Source: Limimaricola litoreus (GTDB taxonomy: Bacteria; Pseudomonadota; Alphaproteobacteria; Rhodobacterales; Rhodobacteraceae). From it: a DNA stretch of 64,000 bases. Position 1 is the first letter of the stretch; each line of letters begins with the position of its first letter. The position numbers and the translations under genes were made by a program. The notes below the pieces were generated by a model. That model worked only from the letters and a program-made list of their open reading frames with translations. It was not told the DNA's origin and did no database searches. The DNA is taken from assembly GCF_024159025.1 (NCBI RefSeq), contig NZ_JAMYXC010000029.1, forward strand, positions 25,683 through 89,682, read 5' to 3'. Below, piece after piece: positions 9,293-17,611 of the stretch.

Positions 9293-10627
9293 TCAGGACC
9301 TGGAAGCCTCATCAACGACTTCCCGGACTATCTGGAAGATCCCCTTCAGGTCGTCCTTGTGCACGCCACCGAACGCAAGACGAAGCGCCTGAGGCACGGC
9401 AACGGTCGTCGCGAAAGGTTCTGCACCCGACACGGAGATTCCGTTTTCCTTCAGACGTGCGACGATGGGTTCCGCCCGAACACCTTTTTCGAGCGGCAAC
9501 CAGGCAAAGCCTGCGTTGCGATGCGAAAGGATGGGCGATCCACCGAAAGCGGCCTGCCAGATCTGCTGTCGCTGCGCACCGTCCCGCCTTCGGTTCTCCT
9601 CGGAGCGGATCAGCGTGCCGTCCTCCACCCAGCCCGTGACCAATCCGGAAATCAGCGCCGGGGCGTTCCAGGTCGTCGCCCTTATCGCCTCGAGCAGCCG
9701 GTCCGTATGGTGCGCTGGGGCGATCATATAGCCCAGACGCAGCCCGGTCGCGAGGCTCTTGGAAAAGCCTCCTACATGGACAGTCCTCTCCGGCGCGAGG
9801 AAAACAAAGCTCGACGGGGGGGCCGGTTCCAGAAATGCGTAAGCAGCGTCTTCGATGATCAGGAGGTCGTGCTCGCGCGCGATCTCGATCAAACGCCGGC
9901 GTGTCGCCTCGTCCATCACCGCGCCCAGGGGATTGTGAACGGTTGGCATCAGATAGACCGCCCGCAGTTTGCTCGCATGGCACTGTCGTTCCAGATCGTC
10001 CGGGTCCATCACACCACGCCGTCCTTCGACCGGGACAATCTCGAGGCCCTGCAACGCCGCGACGGATTTGAAGCCGGGATAGGTCAGGGTGTCGGCCGCA
10101 ATCCTCTCGCCGCGTCGAAAGAGCCCGAGGGCGATGGTTGCAAGCCCATGCTGCCCGCCAGACGTGACCAGAAGGCATTCCGGGTCGATCGGACCAAGGG
10201 TCGAGGTGAGGCTTTCGGCAATGATCCGGCGTTCGTGGGTCCGCCCGCCATGCGGCTGGTAGCGCAGCATCGCCTCGAGGTCGCCCGCCGCCGCAAGTCG
10301 CCGCAAACCCGCACGGAGCATCTCCGCATCGGCTGAGTCTCCCGGCATGTTGAAGACCAGGTCGACGAGGCCTTCGCTGGCTGTCTGTCGGACGCCGAGC
10401 GTGGGCGGCAATCCGGGATCGCGCACATAGGTGCCGCGCCCCGCTTCGCCGACGATCAGGCCTCTACGTTCAAGCTCCCCATAGGCACGCGTCGCTGTGG
10501 CCAAGGCCACCTTGAACTGCTCCGCGAAGGCGCGATGCGTGGGCAGCTTCGTGCCCGGAGCCAACCTGCCTTCGCTGATGGCGGTCGAGAGCATGTCGGC
10601 AAGGCGGATGTATCGGGCTTTCTTCAT
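9293..10627 (-). CDS. MocR-family regulator (GntR-type wHTH fused to a PLP aminotransferase fold)
   Basis: 444 residues. Residues 5-70 form a GntR winged helix (LADMLSTAISEGRLAPGTKLPTHRAF, then RGTYVRD). Residues 85-440 form a type I aminotransferase-like domain with an NPLG box at 232-235, the PLP-pyridine Asp260 in IIEDAAY and the Schiff-base Lys290 in GGFSK. MocR proteins sense PLP or amino-acid-related ligands and control divergent genes. This one is divergent from an MFS pump and a D-Ala-D-Ala ligase gene across 91 bp containing a perfect inverted repeat, so it probably regulates them. In Brevibacillus a MocR protein (DdlR) controls a ddl gene, which makes the pairing meaningful. Confidence 0.85.
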   Translation of the reverse strand: MKKARYIRLADMLSTAISEGRLAPGTKLPTHRAFAEQFKVALATATRAYGELERRGLIVGEAGRGTYVRDPGLPPTLGVRQTASEGLVDLVFNMPGDSADAEMLRAGLRRLAAAGDLEAMLRYQPHGGRTHERRIIAESLTSTLGPIDPECLLVTSGGQHGLATIALGLFRRGERIAADTLTYPGFKSVAALQGLEIVPVEGRRGVMDPDDLERQCHASKLRAVYLMPTVHNPLGAVMDEATRRRLIEIAREHDLLIIEDAAYAFLEPAPPSSFVFLAPERTVHVGGFSKSLATGLRLGYMIAPAHHTDRLLEAIRATTWNAPALISGLVTGWVEDGTLIRSEENRRRDGAQRQQIWQAAFGGSPILSHRNAGFAWLPLEKGVRAEPIVARLKENGISVSGAEPFATTVAVPQALRLAFGGVHKDDLKGIFQIVREVVDEASRS

Positions 10628-10642
10628 GATCCCACTGTATCT

Positions 10643-10664
10643 ATGACAATATAAAAATTGTCAT
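10643..10664. promoter_or_regulatory. Candidate MocR operator in the divergent promoter region
   Basis: ATGACAAT (10643-10650) and ATTGTCAT (10657-10664) form a perfect 8 bp inverted repeat around ATAAAA, between the divergent regulator (start 10627) and the pump (start 10719). It is the only AT-rich palindrome in this gap. Confidence 0.55.
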
Positions 10665-10718
10665 GCCTGATCCCGCATGACATCCCGGTCTCAAGTCAAC
10701 CTTCGAGATCCATGCCCC

Positions 10719-11885
10719 ATGTCCAAGCTGCTCCCGGTTTCGCTGCTTGCCCTTGGCCTTTTCACGGTGACGTTCGCCGTGAACCTCCAGGCGCCGCTCT
10801 ACGACGCCTACGCGGCGAAAAGCGATGTCAGGGCGACGTCGGTGACGGTCGCGTTCGCGGCCTATGTCGCGGGGCTCATGCCGACGCTGCTGCTGCTTGG
10901 CGGGCTATCGGATCGGGTCGGACGACGGGTGCCGATTGCTCTGGCGCTGATCCTCGGCACCGTTGCGACGGCGCTTCTTGTGCAGGTTCCAAGCTGGACC
11001 AGCCTCGTCGTGGCGCGAATTCTGCTCGGGATCGGGACGGGCCTCGCGACGACTACCGGGACCGCCTACATGACGGAAATACTCGGCGCGGGCCGTGCCA
11101 AGACCGCCGCCCTTGTTGTGACCTCCGCCACATCGCTCGGCTTTGGCGGCGGTGCTCTGGCGACCGGCATCAGTCTCGGAATGCAGGGGCCGACGTTTCT
11201 GCCCGCCAGCTACGTCGCGCTGTTCGTCGCGGCTCCGGTCCTCGCCGTGATCGCTCTCGGACTGCCCAGGATCGATAAACGCCGGCCCGTCTCCCTTATG
11301 CGTCTGCCGGTCTTCCCCTCCGGCACGTGGATGTTCGGTGCCGCGATGGCACTGGCTTGGTCCACGACCGGCATGACCATCGCGGTCGTTCCGCTTGAGC
11401 TGGCTGCGAACGATCTCGGGGGATGGACGGGTCTCGTCATATTTCTGGCGATCTTCATGGGGTTTCTTTGCCAGCCGATTGCCCGGCGCATGACCAACGA
11501 CCGCGCGCTCGCCCTCGGGTTCGTTCTGATCCCGCTCGGCTTTCTCGTTCTTCTGGCCGGCGTCTGGTTGAAGGTTCTCCCATTCGTTCTCGTCGGAACC
11601 TGCATCACCAGCGCGGCAAGCTACGGCTTTACCTATCTCGCTGCACTGGCAGAAGTCTCGGTGCGTGCGCCGGCCGACCGGGCGCGGGCAACGGCGGGTC
11701 TGTTTGTCTATGCGTATCTCGGGTTCTCGCTCCCCGTGATCGCCTGCGGCGCGTTGGCGGACATGCTTGGTCTTCTGTCGGCGATGTTGGTGTTCGCAGC
11801 GGTCCAGATCACGGTCACCGTGATCGTCGTGATGATCTTGTATCGAGGGGCAATCTCGCCCGTCGCTTCTTTGAGTGCGGAATAA
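10719..11885 (+). CDS. MFS efflux transporter
   Basis: 388 residues from the ATG at 10719 (MSKLLPVSLLAL), chosen because the first transmembrane helix starts there; the ATG at 10677 would add a polar tail. About twelve hydrophobic segments are visible. The motif GGLSDRVGRRVPI near residues 63-75 is the MFS signature between helices 2 and 3 (G-x-L-x-D-R-x-G-R-R). It is divergent from the MocR gene and only 4 bp ahead of the D-Ala-D-Ala ligase gene, so the two are likely co-transcribed. The substrate is not readable; a D-amino acid or cell-wall drug is suggested by its neighbour. Confidence 0.8.
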   Translation: MSKLLPVSLLALGLFTVTFAVNLQAPLYDAYAAKSDVRATSVTVAFAAYVAGLMPTLLLLGGLSDRVGRRVPIALALILGTVATALLVQVPSWTSLVVARILLGIGTGLATTTGTAYMTEILGAGRAKTAALVVTSATSLGFGGGALATGISLGMQGPTFLPASYVALFVAAPVLAVIALGLPRIDKRRPVSLMRLPVFPSGTWMFGAAMALAWSTTGMTIAVVPLELAANDLGGWTGLVIFLAIFMGFLCQPIARRMTNDRALALGFVLIPLGFLVLLAGVWLKVLPFVLVGTCITSAASYGFTYLAALAEVSVRAPADRARATAGLFVYAYLGFSLPVIACGALADMLGLLSAMLVFAAVQITVTVIVVMILYRGAISPVASLSAE

Positions 11886-11889
11886 AGCA

Positions 11890-12980
11890 GTGACAGACTT
11901 GGAAAACGTAAAGCGCTTGCGGATCATGGTGCTGTTCGGTGGCCGGTCGAGCGAGCACGAGGTTTCAATTCTGTCCGCGGTTAACGTCCTCTCCGCAATG
12001 GATCTTGAGAAGTATGAGCCGTGCCGGTGTTTATCGGGCACGACGGCCTTTGGAGGCTCAGCGATTATTCCGCGGGTTCACTTTCGCGATCGACAGATGG
12101 ATCAAGGGTCGCTCCCATTCCAGGCGGACGGGGGCATCTGGTCAACCTGTTGGCCGATGGACGTCTCGGGGAGTTGCCTCCCGTCGATGCAGTTTTTCCT
12201 GTGCTCCACGGTCTATGGGGCGAGGATGGCTCGATACAGGGGGCGGCCATCACCGCAAACGTCCCACTGATCGGATGCGGCATTCCGGGTTCGGCGAATG
12301 CGCTGGACAAGGAGATCGCAAAGCGGCTTCTGAACGAGGCAGGATTACCAGTCGCTCAGTCCATGACGATCCGCCGGGAGGACGCGGCCCCCTTCGACGT
12401 GGTAAAGGGCAAGCTGGGCGCCCCATTCTTCTTGAAGCCTGCCATGCAAGGATCGTCGGTCGGTGTCGGAAAGGTTTCGACCGACGAAGAATATCGTGCC
12501 GTGCTGACAAACGGGTTCAAATTTGATCATCGGATGCTTGCAGAGGAATACATCCCGGGCCGCGAGATAGAATGCGCTGTCCTGGAAGATGCCGACGGAT
12601 CGCTGTTCGTCTCAAAGCCCGGGGAAGTGTTTCCGTCCTCCGCGCATGGGTTTTACACCTATGATGCGAAATACCTCGACCCGGACGGGGCCGGGTTGCA
12701 GATCCCTGCCGACCTTTCCGTCGACGATGAAGCCTCGATCCGGTCGATGGCCGCCCGAGCGTTTCGAGCGGTCGGGTGCGACGGAATGGCTCGCGTGGAT
12801 TTTTTCCTGAAGGCCGATGGCAAGCTGGTCGTGAACGAGCTGAACACCATGCCAGGTTTCACGGATGCCAGTATGTATCCAAAAGCGATGGCTGCGAGTG
12901 GGATAGACGGACGGGAGCTGCTCGACAGATTGATCGCTCATGGGTTGGCGCGGTTCGACAACGAAGATCGCAGGCAATAA
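11890..12980 (+). pseudogene. ddl: D-alanine-D-alanine ligase, broken by a one-base deletion
   Basis: The first part, from GTG 11890, encodes the N-terminal ATP-grasp opening (FGGRSSEHEVSILSAVNV); the rest, in the next frame, encodes VPVFIGHDGLW through VNELNTMPGFT near the end. The frames switch at 12020-12021, where GAGCCGTGCC would read correctly as GAG CCG GTG CC with one more G. All later blocks are intact, including LHGLWGEDGSIQG, KPAMQGSSVGVGKV, EEYIPGREIECAV and the MARVDFFL/VNELNTMPGF metal- and ATP-binding ends. The full product would be about 362 residues, the family size. It joins two D-Ala for peptidoglycan. A second ddl beside an MFS pump is typical of D-cycloserine tolerance loci. 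A sequencing error could also explain the break. Confidence 0.8.
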
Positions 12981-13283
12981 CGCGATCACATTCAGCGGAA
13001 GGTAAGCGAAGTAGACATTGGGGTGTGTCGCAGCATCGGTCAGATTGGGCTCGATGCGGACGTTGCGCTTCGAGCCTTGGTGTCGTTCTCTCAAACCTCG
13101 AAGTGCAAAATGCCGGCGATAGAAAGTCGATAGCGACATCGCGTCTGTCCGGCCCATTCGTGCTTGCAAAGGGCACCACGTTTCAGGGCCCTCATGCGGA
13201 ATGGGCGGGGCAGGCAAGACATGTCGGCTGAACCGAAGCATGTGACAGATCGCTCGAGCACCCGCCACATGTCACGCTGCCAT
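12981..13283. other. Intergenic, no gene seen
   Basis: This 303 bp gap lies between two convergent genes. Short frames are present on both strands, but none has a start signal or recognisable sequence. Confidence 0.4.
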
Positions 13284-13751
13284 TCAGGCGCGCCCCGTCG
13301 GCAAGGCGGTCGTGGTTGCGTATTTCTGCATCCAGTAGCGATGATCGGCGAGACAGAAGCCATCGTCGTCTGGTTTGGCCTCCCATTCCAACTCCGGCAG
13401 GGCCTCTCTGATGTCGTCTTCGATTTCAGCCCAAATCTTGCGGCTGACCGCCATGTCGAGCTCCTTGCTCTCGATTTCCTCCTCCCGCCTTTCCAGAGCG
13501 ATCCGCCCGGGTCCGCAAAGCGCTCCGGTTTCGTCGAAGGGCAGCAGGAAGGAAAGCGAGTGGTTCTCGTCAGCGTCGCTGATCTCGAACACGCCATGCT
13601 CGCCCACACGAGGCGATCGCTTGATGTCTTGGAAGCTGCCGAAATTCTCCCATACCTCCCAGATTGGATCGAAGCGCACTGCGCTTTCCAGCAGCTCCAC
13701 GTCGAAGCCAAAGTTATCGAGAAATTCCAGGTCTGTTGTCATGTCAGTCAT
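13284..13751 (-). CDS. Uncharacterised acidic protein, 155 aa
   Basis: The likely start is the ATG at 13751 (or 13742, MTTDLEFLDN). The protein is rich in Asp, Glu and Trp (FDPIWEVWENFGSF; EIEDDIREALPELEWEAKPDD). No signal peptide or membrane helix, and no family recognised. It lies 200 bp downstream of, and on the same strand as, the degenerate methyltransferase paralogue. Its acidic, DNA-mimic-like composition is noticeable, but no function is claimed. Confidence 0.55.
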   Translation of the reverse strand: MTDMTTDLEFLDNFGFDVELLESAVRFDPIWEVWENFGSFQDIKRSPRVGEHGVFEISDADENHSLSFLLPFDETGALCGPGRIALERREEEIESKELDMAVSRKIWAEIEDDIREALPELEWEAKPDDDGFCLADHRYWMQKYATTTALPTGRA

Positions 13752-13951
13752 TCCATGTTGGCTGTGGTGAGGATTTGGGAGCCCCTGAAGGCCTTCGCGA
13801 CCTTGGTTTGAATCCCGGCCGGTAGGGGTGCAGACGTTCCCACCGAAGGGGCATGGAGATGCTCCTCCGGTGGCCCGTGACGGCGCTCCAAGCGGTAGGG
13901 AATGCAAGAGCCTTCCAAGCACCGTCCGGAGCGCCTTAGGAGACAGCGCTC

Positions 13952-14953
13952 TCAGTTCGTGACCGGCTCCGGGAGCCGCATCAGGAATTCGTCGCGACGA
14001 AGCGGACCCTCCGCCTTGGTCTCGAAATCCCAGTCGGCCCCGCCATCGACGAACTGCATGAAGAGCCGCATTCCGGGAGAGGGCAGATCGAACATGGCAG
14101 TGCGGGCCGAGGCCGGTGCAGGGTTTGCAGGGGCATCTTCGGCAATGGCCGGAGCCTTGCCCGCGGCCAGGCAGGCGGCTTCGTAGAGGGACACGAGATC
14201 TCCCTTGGAAACCGACGGAATGCCGGCCACCTGAAGGCGCAGGAGATCGAAGTCGATCTTGGCGAGGTGGGCGCGCAGCTCGTCCACGCGTCCGTCGGTG
14301 GCCTTCAGGTAGTAGTGCGAGTTGACACTGCCCGCCTCGGCGACTGGCTTGATCCGGCCCGCATTGGCGCCGACGCGCTGCACCGCAAGGTCGGCATCCG
14401 AGCGGCCGCTGAACACGAAGTCAGGGTGCGACTTCGGCTGCATGATCTTGCGCCGCGGCGTGGCGCAGCGCTGCCAGATCTGGAAGGCGCAGGGCACGGT
14501 GCGCTCCTTGCCATCCGCGCCGATGATCAGGCCGACAATGTCCTCGTCGTGGATCAGGTGAAACCTCGGATCGAGCCGGTTCTGCTGGCTCGGCTTGCGG
14601 ACACAGCGCGGCAGCAGGAGGGCGATGGTCTGGGCATATCCGGCCGCGGCATTGAAGAAGTCCACGGCAGAGGTGCCGCTCCTGCCGAAGGCCGCGGCGC
14701 CAACTACCAAAACGCGACCGTAGTTGCAGCTGGGCGTCCAGCTCGCGAACTCCGCAACGCAGAGGCCGGCCGGGCGGGGAGTAATATCCAGTGCGACCCG
14801 ATTGCGCAGGCTGGTCGAGAGAGCACTGGGCACTGCGGCGGGGTCAATGATCGTATCGAACGTGTCGAGCGGGCAGATCGCCTCGAGGCGCTGCAGGCAG
14901 CACTCGGCGGTGGTGGCCGTGGTGTCGAAGCTGGGGCGGGTGGTGATGGTCAT
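13952..14953 (-). CDS. Catalytically degenerate paralogue of the adenine methyltransferase-like protein
   Basis: 333 residues, start ATG 14953. It aligns throughout with the gene at 1-1364: VALDITP with IALDLDP, WTPSCNYGRVLVV with WTPAAPTGRCLVI, QNRLDPRFHLIHDED with QNRVARNLHLVHEEE, and RVGANAGRIKP with RRVGAHAGQLKP. Motif I reads DPAAVPSA (37-44) instead of DPSAGEGA, and the catalytic NPPF is GAAAF (85-89), so methyl transfer should be impossible. Length and later conserved blocks are preserved, pointing to a retained non-catalytic role such as target binding or a partner subunit. The upstream region is AT-rich, with an 11 bp T/A run near 15020. Confidence 0.75.
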   Translation of the reverse strand: MTITTRPSFDTTATTAECCLQRLEAICPLDTFDTIIDPAAVPSALSTSLRNRVALDITPRPAGLCVAEFASWTPSCNYGRVLVVGAAAFGRSGTSAVDFFNAAAGYAQTIALLLPRCVRKPSQQNRLDPRFHLIHDEDIVGLIIGADGKERTVPCAFQIWQRCATPRRKIMQPKSHPDFVFSGRSDADLAVQRVGANAGRIKPVAEAGSVNSHYYLKATDGRVDELRAHLAKIDFDLLRLQVAGIPSVSKGDLVSLYEAACLAAGKAPAIAEDAPANPAPASARTAMFDLPSPGMRLFMQFVDGGADWDFETKAEGPLRRDEFLMRLPEPVTN

Positions 14954-15127
14954 GGTGTGTCTCCGGTATCGATGACCGGGAGATTGGTCCCTTTCCCAAA
15001 CCGAAAAACGTTCAGTTTGATTTTTTAATATAACAAAAACAGATGGTTGGTGCGCGCCTCGAAATTATTATGAAAAGTCGGTGTAGCCGGAGGCAGGTTT
15101 CCGGCGTGACGGAAAGGCCCGCAAGGT

Positions 15128-15178
15128 CACTGATGTCCAGTCGGGCGCGACGGGGTGCCGCCCGACCGGACATCAGTG
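15128..15178. repeat. 20 bp near-perfect inverted repeat (large hairpin)
   Basis: CACTGATGTCCAGTCGGGCG (15128-15147) pairs with the segment at 15159-15178, with one mismatch and an 11 nt loop. It lies 55 bp upstream of the PemK/MazF-like gene start and 174 bp upstream of the degenerate methyltransferase gene. The dyad is long enough for a repressor operator or a cruciform-type recognition site. Confidence 0.65.
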
Positions 15179-15232
15179 CTCTCGCGAGCCAGCGGAACGG
15201 GTGGAGATGAACTCTTTGAAGGATCCTGCCCA

Positions 15233-15793
15233 ATGCATTCCACCCATCTTGCCTGCCTGCCATCGCAACCTGATTGGAGGTCGACGCTCCGTGCCGGCGA
15301 CATCGTCGCCTTCCGCTTCCCGCATGAGCGCGACGGCGACGAGCCACCGAAGGTGCGTCCCACGCTCGTGCTCGGCCTTTGGGTCGAGAACGGCCAACGC
15401 TTGGCAACGCTCGCTTACGGCACTTCGAGCGGCCGGCGTCGCGCGCCTCATCTTCTGGTGCCGGTCACTGCCCCGGAGGAGCTGACCTGCGCGTCGCTCC
15501 GCAGGCCGACGGTCTTCGATGCCGGGCGACGGCTGCGCGTGCTGCTCGACGACCCAGCCTTCGAGATCCATCCCGTTCTGAACACGGCTGTCATCGGGCA
15601 TCTCACCGGGGCTGCCGCGGCGCGGCTCGCGCTTGTCCAGAGGCAGGTTACGCGCGGATCTTATCGCCGCTTGCCTTGGGGTCGGATGCGATCCTCTGGC
15701 ACGTCGGCCCCCATCCCCCATCACCGCAGCCGTCCCCTGCTGTCGCTCAGGTCGGACGATCGAGAGAGCAGCAACCGCCAGCCCGGAGCATAG
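15233..15793 (+). CDS. PemK/MazF-fold-like protein
   Basis: 186 residues from the ATG at 15233, preceded by AAGGA nine bases upstream. Residues about 18-110 have the small SH3-like barrel pattern of PemK/MazF proteins: RAGDIVAFRFPHERDGDEPP, then KVRPTLVLGL, and a later HPVLNTAVIGHLTG. In that family the protein is an mRNA interferase or a plasmid-borne relative, usually with an upstream antitoxin; no antitoxin gene is visible here. The last 50 residues are arginine/serine-rich and may be poorly structured. A large palindrome sits just upstream. Confidence 0.5.
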   Translation: MHSTHLACLPSQPDWRSTLRAGDIVAFRFPHERDGDEPPKVRPTLVLGLWVENGQRLATLAYGTSSGRRRAPHLLVPVTAPEELTCASLRRPTVFDAGRRLRVLLDDPAFEIHPVLNTAVIGHLTGAAAARLALVQRQVTRGSYRRLPWGRMRSSGTSAPIPHHRSRPLLSLRSDDRESSNRQPGA

Positions 15794-16039
15794 CGCCGCG
15801 TCCGTTACGCGATCGCAGTCGTCCAATACTCCACCCATTCGGCAAGGGTAGCTTGGATCATCGGCCCCTTCGGGGGGCTAACCCAAGCGAGAGCCCCGCA
15901 GCATCCGACGGGCCCACGCTGTCCGTAAAAGGGCCTCCAGAGCTTCCCCGCCAATCCCTTACGGCCCTCCCATCCGAAGAGGGCCGCCTTGTCGCCTGCG
16001 GCGCACCGCCGTCGGGCCTATATCTCAAGGAAAGACTTC

Positions 16040-16402
16040 ATGTTCGACACTCCCATCCCACTCTCCGCCCTGCATCATTTCGCCCAGCAATACGACGTCG
16101 CCCTCCAGAACGCGGCTTGGTGTCTGGGGGGTCGGCCATGGCTCCTGCGAGCACAGCGCCTGCTCGACGATCTGCGACAGCCGGCGCGGCTGACATGCAG
16201 GGCCGAGCGCGATGCGCAGGCCCTGCTCGACCTGCTTCGCCTCGAGCATGTGCATGACGAGAACCGCATCGAAGCGGCCTGCTTCGCGGTGATCGACCCA
16301 ACTTCGCCGAATGTCGAAAATATCTGCCTGCTTTCCGAGGCCCTGAGGGACGCGCTCCATGCAGCACAGGCTCAGCAGGAGACGGAGACCTATCATGTGT
16401 GA
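16040..16402 (+). CDS. Uncharacterised protein, 120 aa
   Basis: The ATG at 16040 follows AAGGAA by about eight bases, which decides this start over 15989. The product is helical, with a PARLTCRAERDAQALLDLLR core and an Ala/Gln-rich end. No domain recognised. Its last codons overlap the start of the next gene by 8 bp (16395), so the two are probably translated together. Confidence 0.55.
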   Translation: MFDTPIPLSALHHFAQQYDVALQNAAWCLGGRPWLLRAQRLLDDLRQPARLTCRAERDAQALLDLLRLEHVHDENRIEAACFAVIDPTSPNVENICLLSEALRDALHAAQAQQETETYHV

Positions 16403-16892
16403 GCGGTGTCATGACTGCGACAGCCTCATCGTTCGGATCAACCGAGCCCTCGATGCCGCGGAGGCCACCGAAGCGGCCTTGGCCGCGGCCGAGAAGATCC
16501 AGGGCCTCTCGGTCTCGCAGCAGCGTCGAGCCGCGATGCTGCGCCAGGAGTTAGCGCAGGCGACAATTTTCTCGGCGCTCGACATCGACGCGTTTCGCGT
16601 CTTTGCAGCCGATCTCGATGCGGCCATCCGCCAAGGCACGGGGAGCCATTACATCGCTGATGAATATGCCATCTCGGGAGGCTACGAGCAGCACGTTACG
16701 AACGAGTCTGCGATGGCGCTGATCGCCCTGCAGTCGGCGTTGAACCTCCTCGCCAGGCGAATCGGCGCCGTGCGCAACAGGCTGCGCGCGGAGCGGATCG
16801 CGAGCGAGCTTCGGGTATTGAAGAAGCACGGGCTGGAAACAGCCCCTCGCCTTGCGAGTCGTCAGCGCCAATCGAATAGACGATCATTATAG
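16395..16892 (+). CDS. Uncharacterised helical protein with N-terminal Cys cluster, 165 aa
   Basis: Starts inside the 3' end of the preceding gene. The N-terminus MCERCHDCDSL has three cysteines spaced by two residues and could bind metal. The rest is almost entirely alpha-helical and Ala-rich (ALDAAEATEAALAAAEKIQG) with a basic C-terminus. No known family. It is the second gene of a small two-gene operon. Confidence 0.55.
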   Translation: MCERCHDCDSLIVRINRALDAAEATEAALAAAEKIQGLSVSQQRRAAMLRQELAQATIFSALDIDAFRVFAADLDAAIRQGTGSHYIADEYAISGGYEQHVTNESAMALIALQSALNLLARRIGAVRNRLRAERIASELRVLKKHGLETAPRLASRQRQSNRRSL

Positions 16893-17140
16893 GGCTAAAA
16901 CCTGAATGCCACCCTCAGGGAAGTAGTCAAAAATAAGCAAGCGATCGAAACAACCGTGTTATGTTTCGACTGAACACGTTCACCAGCTGTATTGCAAACG
17001 CCTGGAACCGCTAACATTCCGAACGGAATGCCAAGCAGCTGCGCAGCTGGCTTAGCTAAGACCGAGGTAAGGTACCTCGACTATTTCTCACAGTGGACGA
17101 ATGCCATTTAGGTCGACTGCTTGACTTGAGTGTCAGCACA

Positions 17141-17611
17141 TCAGGCCGCATACGCCTCTTCCAAATCAACTGGATTTACATCGTATTCAATCCAGCGATG
17201 ATTATCGCGGTATGACCTATCAATAAGCTCCCAGAGCAAATCTGACCCATTATCAATATCATCTTTGCTGAGGGCTTCGGCCTCTTCCATGTAATAGCCA
17301 TGATCGATGAATGTGGACCATAGTTCGCGCCGAAGCTGGCGTTCCCCATATACCCGAATCGTATCTTCTTCCCATTCGTAATTGTAGAAGATGTCGTAGG
17401 CAGTGCTTTCGACAGGCTCGATCAACTGACCGGCCCCGACCTCATCACCAGTAATCAATGATGCCTCGATGCCAGCATCCGAGAGTTCCTTTCGGAAGGC
17501 TTCGATCCGGCTATCCCGATCCGGACCCTCCGGCATGATATGCAGCGCCGCATATTCGTCACGCTGGCCCTTCGTAAGCCTGGCGGCGGTGAATAGTTTC
17601 AGTTCAGTCAT
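17141..17611 (-). CDS. Uncharacterised acidic protein, 156 aa
   Basis: The ATG at 17611 gives MTELKLFTAARLTKGQRDEY, a compact start; the longer frame to 17746 adds improbable sequence. The protein is strongly acidic and aromatic in its second half (YDIFYNYEWEEDTIRVYGER; LWELIDRSYRDNHRWIEYDV). No signal peptide or membrane segment. Function unknown. Local base composition is lower in GC than in the neighbours. Confidence 0.55.
   Translation of the reverse strand: MTELKLFTAARLTKGQRDEYAALHIMPEGPDRDSRIEAFRKELSDAGIEASLITGDEVGAGQLIEPVESTAYDIFYNYEWEEDTIRVYGERQLRRELWSTFIDHGYYMEEAEALSKDDIDNGSDLLWELIDRSYRDNHRWIEYDVNPVDLEEAYAA

Noticed and set aside
10905..12041. 378-codon minus-strand frame opposite the MFS gene
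   Set aside because: Extremely Arg/Asp/Gln-rich composition without any domain; the MFS signature is on the plus strand.
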